The position numbers and the translations under genes were made by a program. From contig NZ_BSCT01000003.1 in NCBI RefSeq assembly GCF_030159255.1, forward strand, positions 186,001-250,000: a stretch of 64,000 nt of DNA, written 5' to 3'. This DNA comes from Bradyrhizobium sp. SSBR45G (GTDB taxonomy: Bacteria; Pseudomonadota; Alphaproteobacteria; Rhizobiales; Xanthobacteraceae). The notes below the pieces were generated by a model, which worked only from the letters and a program-made list of their open reading frames with translations, was not told where the DNA came from and made no database searches. Positions 56,701 to 64,000 of the stretch are shown here, in pieces; the first letter of the stretch is position 1; every line of letters begins with the position of its first letter.

Positions 56701-57034
56701 GCGCGATGCGCACAGCCGGCCTCACCGTCTGTACTGGACGGCCGTCGATCTCGGCGAAGACGGTCCGCAGCGGCGCATGCCGCGCGAGAAGATCGTTCAG
56801 CGCGTCGGTCAGGGCCACGACGTCGAGCGGACCTGCGAGATCGAACGCGCCGGGGATGTTGTAGGCGGGGCTGCCGGGGTTGAGCCGGTCGAGAAACCAC
56901 AGCCGCTGCTGCGCGAACGACAGCGGATAGCTGTGCGGCTGGTCGGTGCGGCGGCTGAGCAGCTCGGCCAGCAGCGCGCGCTGCTCGGCCACGGACATGG
57001 TTGTCAGGTCAGGGGTGAGCCGCGCGGCGGTCAT
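53726..57034 (-). CDS. NRPS module C-A-T, proline-type
   Basis: Single module of 1102 residues. The C domain (about 40-460) has HHICADG at 161. The A domain (480-960) has YLVFTSGSTGVPKGI near 637 and the core NQYGPAETHVV. T has Ser1038 in ELGGNSLLLVEAH, with Asn in place of the usual His before the Ser. Hand-read specificity residues are DVQFIAQVVK, an almost exact proline code (compare DVQFIAHVVK), and the most secure of the predictions here. It accepts a beta-hydroxyacyl chain from PKS module 1 and passes the prolyl chain to PKS module 2; both junctions are ATGA overlaps. Confidence 0.94.
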   Translation of the reverse strand: MTAARLTPDLTTMSVAEQRALLAELLSRRTDQPHSYPLSFAQQRLWFLDRLNPGSPAYNIPGAFDLAGPLDVVALTDALNDLLARHAPLRTVFAEIDGRPVQTVRPAVRIALPVTDADSEEEARALVDAEVATPFDLNSAVIRARLLRLAPQRHVLVVVLHHICADGWSLAVFNRDLAAAYAARRRVEGPALAPLATDYASFSMAQRRALGGAQLQQLLSFWTAALAGVPALDLPLDHPRPTLARLRGDAIDVSLAPELVAAARELARRQSTTLYCVLLAAFRAVLGRLARQSDFAIGTPVAGRTDPALENLIGFFVNTLAIRLDLDQAQDFRDLVRRTGEAMIQAQAHQDLPFEKLVDELHLPRDTSRNPLVQVLFALQNAPMQPLQLEGLSTAAFPYRLPASRFDLELHLWDGRQSWTGARDVDAGLTGTLFYNSDLFDRATMTGLIAMLKTWLTAALAEPDRQLAEYPLLDQVSQAEVMAAGDGGPALPGDLATLLATARDRFAERSALRDNRGPDLTYRQLFNRADLLGSALRARGLTAGDVIALVLPRGRDLVCAMLACTRFGFTFAPIDPEMPPFRMAQQIALADAALVLCPDESGPDAAITTPRTTVAALIADLSSDAPTLPATRDDMPLYLVFTSGSTGVPKGIRMPRRAFANLMAAQLDIRPQPMRTLQASAVGFDVAIQETLFTLLTGGVLIPATEAQRRDPQQLIALIALEQVERVFLPFALLALLARGVATSRQRLASLREIITAGEQPQLTDEVRALFAGHPGLQLVNQYGPAETHVVSEEVLDGDAARWPTWPAAGHALPGNRLYVLDAEHRLQPFGIAGELCIGGIQIADGYLGAEGLSADRFVSDPFATDAGARMYRTGDLVKLGRDGRLTFLGRRDDQIKIRGYRIEPGEIEVVLAAHPDVADCAVIAEADAAGHRQLAAYIVAGSLALTPNGLRDWLRPRLPDYMMPARVLRIEALPLSGNGKIDRAALAAAGRPFASAPLNQLAPRGATEQAIAAIWRAVLRRDDIDADSTFFELGGNSLLLVEAHDRLTATFAVPLAIADLFQFPTVAALARHIDAAARPALVSAANGIRGRAQRMRSEGLR

Positions 57035-60000
57035 GTCGGTTGCCCCTCCGCCAGCAGCCGCTCGAGCATGCGGTTGACCTCATCGCCCGACATCACCTCG
57101 ACCATGCGGCGGGCTTCCTCGCTCACCGGTCGCGACAGATCGTCCATGGTGGAGGCCGTCGTGTCCGGCCGAGCCGCCGCGAGGCGATCGAGTGCGGTTG
57201 CGAGCCGAACTGGCGTCGTCTGCGCGAACAGGAGATCGGGCGTCACTGGCAGCGCAAAGCGCAGCCGCAGCCGGGACACCACCTGGATCGCCTGCAGCGA
57301 GTCGCCGCCGAGGTCGAAGAAATCGCCGTCATGGGGCAGGTCGGCGCGCCCGAGCACCTCGGCGAAGATGTCACGGATGCCGCGGACGCGGTCCGTCGGA
57401 TCGACGACGGCACCTTGATGGGATGTCGTGGCATCGCCGGCGAGCGCCGTCCAATGCGCGAGGCGTTGCTCGAGGGCGCCGCCGCAGACAATGATCTGGC
57501 CGGTGAGACCGCTGGCCACGACCCGCTCGATGGCATCGATGGCCTCCGCTGTGGTCAGCGCATGGCGCGCGGATGCGACGTCGTCCGCATCGAGTCCCTC
57601 CGCCCATGCGTCCCAGCACAGCGACGCCCACCGGCCGGTGCTCTCGGCATGGGCGTCGAGCCACGCATTCGCCGCGGCGTAGGACGAGAAGCCGAGGCCG
57701 CCGAGCACCGAGGCCAGCGACGACATCAGGATGCGGACGCTCAGGTCGCGCTGGCCGAGCACCGTCTCGAGCGCCTGCACGCCACCGACTTTCGCGGCCA
57801 GCATGCGACACGACAAGGCGGCGTCGGTCGCCGGGATCGGCGCGAAGGCGCGTGTCTCGGCGGCCATGTGAATGATGCCGTCGAGCGGGCCGAACGTCGC
57901 CTCCGCCGCGGCGACGACGCCAGCGAGCGCGTCGGCATCGGTGACGTCGCATGGGAAGGCCTGGGCGGCGCCGCCTTTAGCGGTCAGGTGATCGAGCCGG
58001 CGCGCGATGTCATCCGGCATCGAGCGGCCGAGCAGGGACAGGCGGGCACCATGGCGATTGGCGAGCTCGCGGGCCACCGTCAATCCAAGCCGGCCGAGAC
58101 CGCCGGTGATGAGATAGTGCCCGTCGAGCTTCAGGCCGTGATCGATCTTGCCGACGGCGCGGAAGCCGCGCTCCAGCACGCGGTCGCGGCGCAACGCCTG
58201 GACGGACAGGCCCGACGCAGCGCAGGCGGCGAGAAGCGCGTTGTCAGATACGTCATCGCCGACGTCGATGATGCGCACGGTAACGTTCGGCTGCTCCTGG
58301 CCCAGCACGGTCGCCGGGCCAAGCACCAGCGCGGCCTCGGGATCGGGGCTGTCGCTGCTGTCGACGGCGAACAGGCCGCGCGCGGCGATGACCAGATCGA
58401 TCGGCGCCGCGACGCCGGCCGCTGCGAGCGCTGTTCCGATCCGGAGCAGGGTCTCATAGCCGTGCGCGCGCGCCGCGCCACCCGCCTGTTGCAGAAGCGC
58501 GAGGTGAACGATGCGATCGGGCACCGCGGTGCGCAGGCCCGTGATCAATTGGTCGTGGCTGGCAGTGGCAGGCAGCTGCACCAGCTGCCCACCGGCGCGA
58601 CCGACGGCGGCGGCGATCGCGTCGTTGAGCCCGCGCGTTGGCCCGCCCACGATCCACGTGATCCCGCCAAGCGGGCGCGAGCTTCGCCGTGGTCGGCGCT
58701 CCCAGGCTGGCAGGAATAGAACGTCCCGGTCTTTCGCCGGCCCATCCGACAGCGCAGGCTGCGGCGTTGACGGCGCAAGATCGGCGATCATGTCCACGGT
58801 GTAGCGGGTGGCGCGGAACGGGTAGGGCGGCAGCGCCACCGGCTGCCGCCTCCGTCCGTCATTGAATGCGTGCCAATCGACCTCGCAGCCCTGCGCGTAG
58901 AGTTCGGCGATGGCGGTGTAGGCGGCACGCGCGCCGTCGCTCCCGGCCGGTGACGGCTGCGGCAGCATGGCGACGATTTCGGTGTCGGGCGTGCGCGCGG
59001 CGTGGCGGCGCGCGAAGCCGGCAAGGGTGCGCCCCGGTCCGATCTCGACCAGGATGTGAGCGCGTTCTGCCAGCACCGAGCTCAGTCCGTCGTGGAAGCG
59101 CACCGGCGAGAGCGCCTGGGAAATCCAATAGGCGGGATCGCAAGCCTCCTTCGCGCTCAGCCAGCCGCCATGAACGTTGCTGGCGATCGGAATGTTCGGC
59201 GCGGCGAGCTGCGTCTGCGCGAGCGCCGATTTAAAGGCATCGATCGCGGGCTGAAGCAGATGAGAATGGAAGGCGCGGCTGGCTGGCAGAATCCGGGTCT
59301 GCACGCCGGCGGCTTTCCAGCGCGCGTCCTGCGCGGCGATGGCCCGTGGCGTGCCTGAGATGACGCATTGGCTGGCGGTGTTGATGGCTGCGAGCCGCAG
59401 ATCAGGCCCGAGATCGCCGAGCGCGGCCTCGCTCAGGGCCACCGCGAGCATCGCGCCATCAGGGCTCGCCTGCATCGCTCCGCCGCGCGCCACGACCAGC
59501 CCGAGGGCGGCGTCTTCCGTCATCACGCCAGCGAGGCAGGCGGCGGAGAGCTCACCGATGCTGTGACCGATCAGGCAGTCCGGCGCGAGCCCCCACTGCA
59601 TCAGAAGCCGGCCGAGCGCATATTCGATCACGAACAGCGCCGGCTGGGTCCAGCGGGTCTCGCCGAGAACGGCGTCACCCGCGCTTCCCTCGGCGATGAC
59701 CTTGCGGATGTCGGTGCCGGTCAGGCGCAGGATCGTTGCGGCACAGCGATCGACGATGTCCTTGAACCGCGGCTCGGTCCGGAGCAGGCCGGCGCCCATT
59801 CCGATGAATTCCGCGCCTTGGCCAGGAAACATGAAGCACAGCGGCCGTCTGGCGGCGCCGACGCGGCTCGCAATCACGGCGCCATTGCCGCGGCATGCCT
59901 CGGCAGCCTCGCTTGCGGTTACTGCGACGATCGCGCGGCGACGGGCAAAATGGCGCCGTCGCGTCTGCAGCGTGAAGGCGACATCGGCCACGTCGGGCGG

Positions 60001-61428
60001 CTGCGATGCCGAGAGCGCCTCGCCGAGCCGGCGGACCATGGCATCGGCGACCTCGTCCTCATGAGCCGAGAGCGGCAGGATCAACGGACGTTCGGTCGTG
60101 GTCTCCGGCAGCGCCGGCACCGGCGCTTCCTGGAGCACGGCATGGGCGTTGGTGCCGCCGATGCCGAACGAGCTCACGGCGGCGACCCTTGCGCGCTCCG
60201 ATGTCCAGGGAAGCAGGCGATCATTGATGGCGAAGCGCGTACGGCCCAATTCGAGCTTGGGATTGGCTGCGCGGTAGTGCAGCGTCGGCGGAATTTCGCG
60301 GTGATGGAGCGCCAGCGCCGTCTTGATCAGTCCGGCGACGCCTGCTGCGGCCTTGAGATGCCCGACATTGCTCTTCAGCGAGCCGATCCAGCAGCGCGAT
60401 GCAGCGGGCTCAACCGGTCCGAAGGCATCGGCGAGCGCGGCGATCTCGATCGGGTCGCCCATCACGGTGCCGGTGCCATGCGCCTCGATGAAACCGATCT
60501 CGTCGGGATCGACGCCCGCGATCTTGCGCGCAAGCGTGACGACGTCCGCCTGGCCCTGGACGCTGGGCGCGGTGAAGCCGACCTTGCGGCCGCCGTCATT
60601 GTTGATGGCGGTGCCGCGGATCAGCGCGTAGATGCGGTCGCCAGCTTCGAGCGCATCCTCGGCCCGCTTCAACGCGACCACGCCGACGCCATTGGACGGC
60701 AGCGTGCCGGCCGCGTCGGCATCGAACGGACGGCAGCAGCCGTCCGGCGACTCGACGGAGCCATGCGCGAACCTGTAGCCCTCGGCGTTGGGCGTGCTGA
60801 TCGACACGCCACCGGCCAGCGCCAGATCAGATTCGAAGGTCAGCAATGACTGGCAAGCGAGATGGACGGCCACCAGCGACGTCGAGCAGGCGGTCTGCAC
60901 CGTCAGGCTCGGACCGCGCAGATCGAGCTTGTAGGAGACGCGGGTGGCCAGGAAGTCAGGGCTGTTGCCGAAGAAGATCGGCGTCGATTTCGCGGCTTCG
61001 ACGACATCGCGCGTGCGCGCGAGCAGCGCAGCCTGGTGGCTCTGCTCGGCTTCGCCGGCAAACACGCCGATCCAGCCATCGAACTTGGCGGGATCGCAGC
61101 CGGCATCTTCGAGCGCGTGCCAGCAGCTCTGCAGGAACCAGCGATGCTGCGGATCGAGATAGGCGGCCTCGCGCGGCGGAATGCCGAAGAACTCGGCATC
61201 GAAGCCGTCGCCGTCCTCGATCAGCCCCTTCATCGGCACATAGTCGGGATCGTCGACGAGCGAGGCGGGGAGTTCGGCAGCGATCAACTCCTCCCGCGAG
61301 AGACGGCGCACGCCGTCGCGTCCCTCGCGCAGCAGCGACCAGAATGCAGCGATGTCAGCGGCGCCGGGGAAACGCCCGGCCATGCCGACGATCGCAATAC
61401 TGCCTGGAGGCACGGACGGCGTCGTCAT
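57031..61428 (-). CDS. Type I PKS module 1: KS-AT-KR-ACP
   Basis: Single extension module of 1465 residues from the ATG at 61,428 (ATGA overlap with the exporter stop; the longer frame to 61,806 is not family sequence). KS (about 10-435) has Cys181 in QTACSTSLVAVH and the two His in EAHGTGTVMGD and SNVGHLKAAAG. AT (530-830) has Ser623 in GHSIGELSAA and RAFHSHLLQP, a malonyl-type HAFH variant. KR has ITGGLGRLGLTVA near 1104 and FSSYAAANAWLD. ACP has Ser1377 in GGDSLQAIQVV. The C-terminal tail (MSGDEVNRMLERLLAEG) looks like a docking helix. There is no loading domain, so it needs an upstream subunit, most likely the dimodular NRPS. The product is a beta-hydroxy acetate extension. Confidence 0.93.
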   Translation of the reverse strand: MTTPSVPPGSIAIVGMAGRFPGAADIAAFWSLLREGRDGVRRLSREELIAAELPASLVDDPDYVPMKGLIEDGDGFDAEFFGIPPREAAYLDPQHRWFLQSCWHALEDAGCDPAKFDGWIGVFAGEAEQSHQAALLARTRDVVEAAKSTPIFFGNSPDFLATRVSYKLDLRGPSLTVQTACSTSLVAVHLACQSLLTFESDLALAGGVSISTPNAEGYRFAHGSVESPDGCCRPFDADAAGTLPSNGVGVVALKRAEDALEAGDRIYALIRGTAINNDGGRKVGFTAPSVQGQADVVTLARKIAGVDPDEIGFIEAHGTGTVMGDPIEIAALADAFGPVEPAASRCWIGSLKSNVGHLKAAAGVAGLIKTALALHHREIPPTLHYRAANPKLELGRTRFAINDRLLPWTSERARVAAVSSFGIGGTNAHAVLQEAPVPALPETTTERPLILPLSAHEDEVADAMVRRLGEALSASQPPDVADVAFTLQTRRRHFARRRAIVAVTASEAAEACRGNGAVIASRVGAARRPLCFMFPGQGAEFIGMGAGLLRTEPRFKDIVDRCAATILRLTGTDIRKVIAEGSAGDAVLGETRWTQPALFVIEYALGRLLMQWGLAPDCLIGHSIGELSAACLAGVMTEDAALGLVVARGGAMQASPDGAMLAVALSEAALGDLGPDLRLAAINTASQCVISGTPRAIAAQDARWKAAGVQTRILPASRAFHSHLLQPAIDAFKSALAQTQLAAPNIPIASNVHGGWLSAKEACDPAYWISQALSPVRFHDGLSSVLAERAHILVEIGPGRTLAGFARRHAARTPDTEIVAMLPQPSPAGSDGARAAYTAIAELYAQGCEVDWHAFNDGRRRQPVALPPYPFRATRYTVDMIADLAPSTPQPALSDGPAKDRDVLFLPAWERRPRRSSRPLGGITWIVGGPTRGLNDAIAAAVGRAGGQLVQLPATASHDQLITGLRTAVPDRIVHLALLQQAGGAARAHGYETLLRIGTALAAAGVAAPIDLVIAARGLFAVDSSDSPDPEAALVLGPATVLGQEQPNVTVRIIDVGDDVSDNALLAACAASGLSVQALRRDRVLERGFRAVGKIDHGLKLDGHYLITGGLGRLGLTVARELANRHGARLSLLGRSMPDDIARRLDHLTAKGGAAQAFPCDVTDADALAGVVAAAEATFGPLDGIIHMAAETRAFAPIPATDAALSCRMLAAKVGGVQALETVLGQRDLSVRILMSSLASVLGGLGFSSYAAANAWLDAHAESTGRWASLCWDAWAEGLDADDVASARHALTTAEAIDAIERVVASGLTGQIIVCGGALEQRLAHWTALAGDATTSHQGAVVDPTDRVRGIRDIFAEVLGRADLPHDGDFFDLGGDSLQAIQVVSRLRLRFALPVTPDLLFAQTTPVRLATALDRLAAARPDTTASTMDDLSRPVSEEARRMVEVMSGDEVNRMLERLLAEGQPT

Positions 61429-62642
61429 GTCGCGGTGGCCGCACGGGCGATGGAGTTGCCGGCGAAGGCGGCGGCGAAGCCGATCAGCGCGCTTGCGAAC
61501 ATCAGGCTGAAGATCGGCGCATGCTCGGTGGTCTCGATGAAGCCGGCCGTGGCTGAGATCGCGGCCGCGAGCACCGTCATCAAGAATGTCACCAGCGCCG
61601 ACGAGGTCGCGATGTCGCGGGTCGCCTCGGTGAGGGCCGCCGACCGGCCGACCACGACCGCCATGCCGAGCCCGAAGGTGAAGGTGCCGGCCGCCAGCAG
61701 GATCAGCATCACCGATGGTTCGAGCACGCTGGTCAGCCAACCGATGGCGGCGCCGATCACGGCGAGGCCGCAGCCGAGCAGGATGTTGGCATGAAGCGAC
61801 AGCCATTGCCGCCGCAGCGATTCCCGCACGACGATCGATCCGATGATGAAGGGGAGAAAGGCCACGAAGGCGAGGATGCCGTAAGCGTGCACCGACACCT
61901 TCAGCTTGTGCATGAACAGGAACGGCGCGCCGATGAAGAAGATGGTCAGTGCGCCGGTGAGGCAGCCGATCATCGTGGCGTACAGCACCAATCGGCGCTG
62001 GCCGAGCGCGATGCGATAGCTCTCCAGCGACACGACGAGATGCGGCCGCTTGTTGTCCTCCTGTGCGCAGGATGCCAGCGTTTCCGGGCTGGCGAAGGCG
62101 AAGGGTCCGAGCGCGAGAACGACCGCCGCCAGCACCGCGAACAGCCCGCGCCAGCCCAGCGTTCCGACCAGCGAGGTGCCGATGATCGGCGTCAGCGCGG
62201 AGGCCAGCGCGAGCGCGGTGCCGAGACGGGCGAGGATCATCAACGTCGCCTGCGCATCACGGCTGTCGCGAATCATGGCCTGCCCAACCGTCGGGAGGAC
62301 GCCGGCGCCAACCGACAGAATGAAGACGCCAACGAAGACGCCGGCCACGATCTGCGCCACCGCCGCGGTGACGGCGCCAAGCGCGAGCAGCCCGACGCCT
62401 CCGATCAGCACGGGGCGGCGTCCGAAACGATCCGCCAGCGGCCCCACCACGATCTGCACCGATGCATAGCCCGTCAAAAAAACGCTCATCAGCATCTGCG
62501 AACGGCCAGCTGAAATCTCAAAGTATCGACCGATCTCCGGCAGTGCCGGAGCAAAAACGAAATTAGATAGCTGCGACATGACGATGGCGGCACCTGCCAG
62601 CGTCGGAATGAAGCGTGTATCGAGCTTGAAAGCTGCGCTCAT
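61425..62642 (-). CDS. MFS exporter, Bcr/CflA-like (drug:H+ antiporter)
   Basis: Major-facilitator exporter of 405 residues with about 12 membrane helices. It has the loop motif GPLADRFGRRPVLIGG after helix 2, and motif C-like GAGVLPTVGQAMIRD in helix 4-5 as in Bcr/CflA proteins. The ATG at 62,642 starts MSAAFKLDTRFIPTLAG; the upstream part of the frame (to 62,873) has no family resemblance. It is the first gene of the minus-strand operon and most probably exports the cluster product across the inner membrane. Confidence 0.88.
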   Translation of the reverse strand: MSAAFKLDTRFIPTLAGAAIVMSQLSNFVFAPALPEIGRYFEISAGRSQMLMSVFLTGYASVQIVVGPLADRFGRRPVLIGGVGLLALGAVTAAVAQIVAGVFVGVFILSVGAGVLPTVGQAMIRDSRDAQATLMILARLGTALALASALTPIIGTSLVGTLGWRGLFAVLAAVVLALGPFAFASPETLASCAQEDNKRPHLVVSLESYRIALGQRRLVLYATMIGCLTGALTIFFIGAPFLFMHKLKVSVHAYGILAFVAFLPFIIGSIVVRESLRRQWLSLHANILLGCGLAVIGAAIGWLTSVLEPSVMLILLAAGTFTFGLGMAVVVGRSAALTEATRDIATSSALVTFLMTVLAAAISATAGFIETTEHAPIFSLMFASALIGFAAAFAGNSIARAATAT

Positions 62643-63053
62643 TTGTCCGACGGAGTTGCCGCGCACCGAATCATGACAATAGCCTATCCTAATAGAAGAG
62701 ACGTCCTTATGAACTATCGCATAAGTCGCAGCATATAATTTGGTGCAAACGCTAACAAGCGCGGGGCGGTGTTGTGCACAGCCGCGGCAACTACAAGAGT
62801 CGAGTTGTGCCTCAGCGTCGCGCCTCCGATCGATGTGACTGATCGGCTTGGTATCTGGCGTAACGCGCGGCATGATCGGGAGGTCTTATTTGCGCCTCTC
62901 AAGCATCACTCCGAGAGTCTGATGGTGCGTGAACACCGATAACTATGTACAACGGTGTGCGTTTGTGGCGGACTCGCCCGGAGCGGCCGCCGGATTATTC
63001 TGGACACAGCGAGACCATTTGCGGCCGAGGTTTCCTGTGTCGAAAGTGTCTTC
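62643..63053. promoter_or_regulatory. Divergent promoter region of the biosynthetic cluster
   Basis: A 411-base gap between the exporter (leftward) and the phosphopantetheinyl transferase (rightward). The part nearest the exporter (about 62,670-62,760) is clearly richer in A and T than the cluster and includes CATATAATTTGGTGCAAACG, whose reverse strand gives TTGCACC and AATTATATG elements. I could not fit a full -35/-10 pair with confidence. No convincing lux-box or Fur-box palindrome is visible. Both transcripts of the cluster must start here. Confidence 0.45.
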
Positions 63054-63707
63054 ATGACCGCGATAGCAGATCTGTTTCGGGCTCCGGTGGTGGTTGAGGC
63101 CGCCGCACTGTCGCTGGCGGATGATGATCTGCATCCCGAAGAACGTGCCTTTGTCCAAGCCGCCGTGCCGAAGCGGCGGGCTGAGTTCTCGACGGCGCGA
63201 ATTCTGGCGCGCAAGGCGCTTGCAGCCCTCGGAGGCCCGCAGGTCTCGCTCGTCCCGGCGCCGGATCGTTCACCGGTTTGGCCTCCGGGCTATACGGGAA
63301 GCATTTCTCATTGCGCCGATTATTGTGCTGTCGTGGTGGCGCGGACCCGCGACGTCAGCTCACTCGGCCTGGACGTGGAGGACCTGCGCGAGCTCGATCC
63401 GGCAATGCAGGCCCTGGTGCTCACGCCGGGCGAACGGCAATGGATCAGCGTCCAGCCCGAGATGCGGCGGCGGATGTTGCCGATCCTGATCTTCAGCGCC
63501 AAGGAAGCGTATTATAAGTGTCAGTACCCGATCACGCGCGGCTTTCTCGATTTCCAGGATGTCGCGCTGGCGATCGATTGGGAGGCTGGCACCTTCGCGG
63601 CACGCGTTCTCAAGGCGGGGTGGACGGCCCCCGTTGCCTGTCTGCCCGGACGCTTTCGCATCGATGATCATCGGGTCAGCTGCGGCGTCGAGCTGACGCG
63701 GGGCTGA
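63054..63707 (+). CDS. Sfp/EntD-type 4'-phosphopantetheinyl transferase
   Basis: Activates carrier proteins by attaching phosphopantetheine from CoA to their Ser. The 217-residue protein has the family motifs: TGSISHCADYCAVVV near 81, Asp107 and Glu109 in LGLDVED, and FSAKEAYYKCQYP with Lys150, Glu151 and Lys155. I chose the ATG at 63,054; a GTG at 62,955 would add 33 unrelated residues. Divergent from the exporter and assembly line, it is almost certainly the enzyme that primes the seven T/ACP domains of this cluster. Confidence 0.92.
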   Translation: MTAIADLFRAPVVVEAAALSLADDDLHPEERAFVQAAVPKRRAEFSTARILARKALAALGGPQVSLVPAPDRSPVWPPGYTGSISHCADYCAVVVARTRDVSSLGLDVEDLRELDPAMQALVLTPGERQWISVQPEMRRRMLPILIFSAKEAYYKCQYPITRGFLDFQDVALAIDWEAGTFAARVLKAGWTAPVACLPGRFRIDDHRVSCGVELTRG

Positions 63708-63860
63708 TGGCAGCCCTGCATCCCAAGGTTGGAAGCGCCAATGCACGGCTTTGGCCGCGTGAAAAATTCTGCAGGGCCGCGTTTTTGAGATTTCGTCGAC
63801 TGGCGAGCCGCTTACCGCAGTCGCTAAACATGATGCGCCGCAAATAGCGGAGAAACCCAC

Positions 63861-63890
63861 TTGACATGTTTAGTCGACGGAAATCTACTA
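63861..63890 (+). promoter_or_regulatory. Candidate sigma70-like promoter
   Basis: TTGACA at 63,861-63,866 is a perfect -35 hexamer; CTACTA at 63,885-63,890 after an 18-base gap is a poor -10. The dyad listed next overlaps the spacer and -10, which suggests repression. Confidence 0.4.
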
Positions 63891-63894
63891 AACA
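63867..63894. promoter_or_regulatory. Operator-like inverted repeat TGTTTAGT-N12-ACTAAACA
   Basis: Perfect 8-bp arms separated by 12 bases, with a further direct ACTAAAC at 63,899. Spacing and symmetry are those of sites for TetR-type or similar dimeric repressors. The controlled gene would be to the right and mostly outside the window. Confidence 0.55.
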
Positions 63895-63913
63895 AAATAC
63901 TAAACTCGGACAG

Positions 63914-64000
63914 TTGATCCGGGGCGATGGGGAAACGCTTGCGGCTCCCGCTGTCGTTGTGACGGCGCGTGTCGCTGCAGGCCATGCATCGCCGTCATCC
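63914..64000 (+). CDS. Possible 5' end of a gene cut by the window
   Basis: A frame starting TTG ATC CGG at 63,914 stays open to the end (LIRGDGETLAAPAVVVTARV and on). No ATG precedes it and the ATG at 63,927 lies in another frame that stops at 63,960. Position just after the operator-like dyad is the only other support. Function cannot be judged from 29 codons. Confidence 0.25.
   Translation, partial: MIRGDGETLAAPAVVVTARVAAGHASPSS

Noticed and set aside
61425..62873. Longer start for the MFS exporter at 62,873
   Set aside because: The extra 77 residues have no membrane character and cover the promoter gap; the ATG at 62,642 matches the usual Bcr/CflA length.
30021..63707. Siderophore function for the NRPS/PKS cluster, suggested by the TonB receptor at the start of the window
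   Set aside because: No ornithine or lysine monooxygenase, catechol genes or siderophore-type C domains are present; the receptor is about 28 kb away and belongs to its own operon.
1..64000. CRISPR arrays, tRNA and rRNA genes, insertion sequences or transposases
   Set aside because: I saw no regularly spaced direct repeats, no tRNA-like folds that I could support and no transposase motifs in any frame.

Overview
The window looks like chromosomal DNA of a Bradyrhizobium-like alphaproteobacterium (Rhizobiales, Nitrobacteraceae). The basis is the high-GC coding style, an ATP12 chaperone, an ExbB with the long N-terminus usual in alphaproteobacteria, a FliK-like/FlhB-like gene pair, and several intergenic repeat families (CGTCATTGCGAG palindromes, GTAGGGTGGGCAAAGG elements, a GTGCCCGACGGGCAA element) that I associate with Bradyrhizobium and Rhodopseudomonas. 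The assignment is inference; no rRNA or tRNA gene lies in the window.

Bases 1-29,000 are mostly ordinary chromosome. An iron-uptake operon (TonB-dependent receptor cut by the window edge, PiuC hydroxylase, ExbB, ExbD, TonB) comes first. It is followed by a small membrane protein and an M50 protease, a GFA-family protein, a repeat cluster, a divergent oxidoreductase/HxlR pair, a Do-type protease overlapping rarA, a HEAT-repeat protein, an esterase, an RluC-type pseudouridine synthase, an ATP12 chaperone, the FliK-like/FlhB-like pair, a class D beta-lactamase homologue, two secreted proteins, an RND efflux pair, a UbiE-like methyltransferase, a protein I cannot identify and a dispersed repeat.

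Bases 29,125-63,707 hold a hybrid NRPS/PKS gene cluster. One long minus-strand transcription unit, mostly with overlapping or nearly touching stop and start codons, runs from 62,642 to 30,021: MFS exporter, PKS (KS-AT-KR-ACP), NRPS (C-A-T), PKS (KS-AT-KR-ACP), NRPS (C-A-T-TE), patatin-like lipase, type II thioesterase, ArsA-type ATPase, two small related helical proteins, a stand-alone A-T protein, a dimodular NRPS (TubC docking-C-A-T-C-A(MT)-T), and two paralogous methyltransferases. A formyltransferase gene converges on its 3' end. A phosphopantetheinyl transferase gene diverges from its 5' end.

Hand-read adenylation pockets are branched aliphatic (starter), aliphatic, aliphatic with N-methylation, proline, and aromatic (Phe/Tyr-like). 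The likely subunit order is A-T, dimodular NRPS, PKS, Pro-NRPS, PKS, terminal NRPS-TE. The predicted chain is aliphatic-aliphatic-N-methyl-aliphatic-ketide-Pro-ketide-aromatic, without epimerisation, and with two free methyltransferases available for beta-hydroxyls. That is the backbone of the dolastatin 10/auristatin F family (Dov-Val-Dil-Dap-Phe), which I know from marine cyanobacteria and synthetic analogues. I regard this as the most important observation in the window. The ArsA ATPase with its two small helical partners inside the operon is the second.

The last 290 bases contain an 8-bp inverted repeat over a sigma70-like promoter and the possible beginning of another gene.
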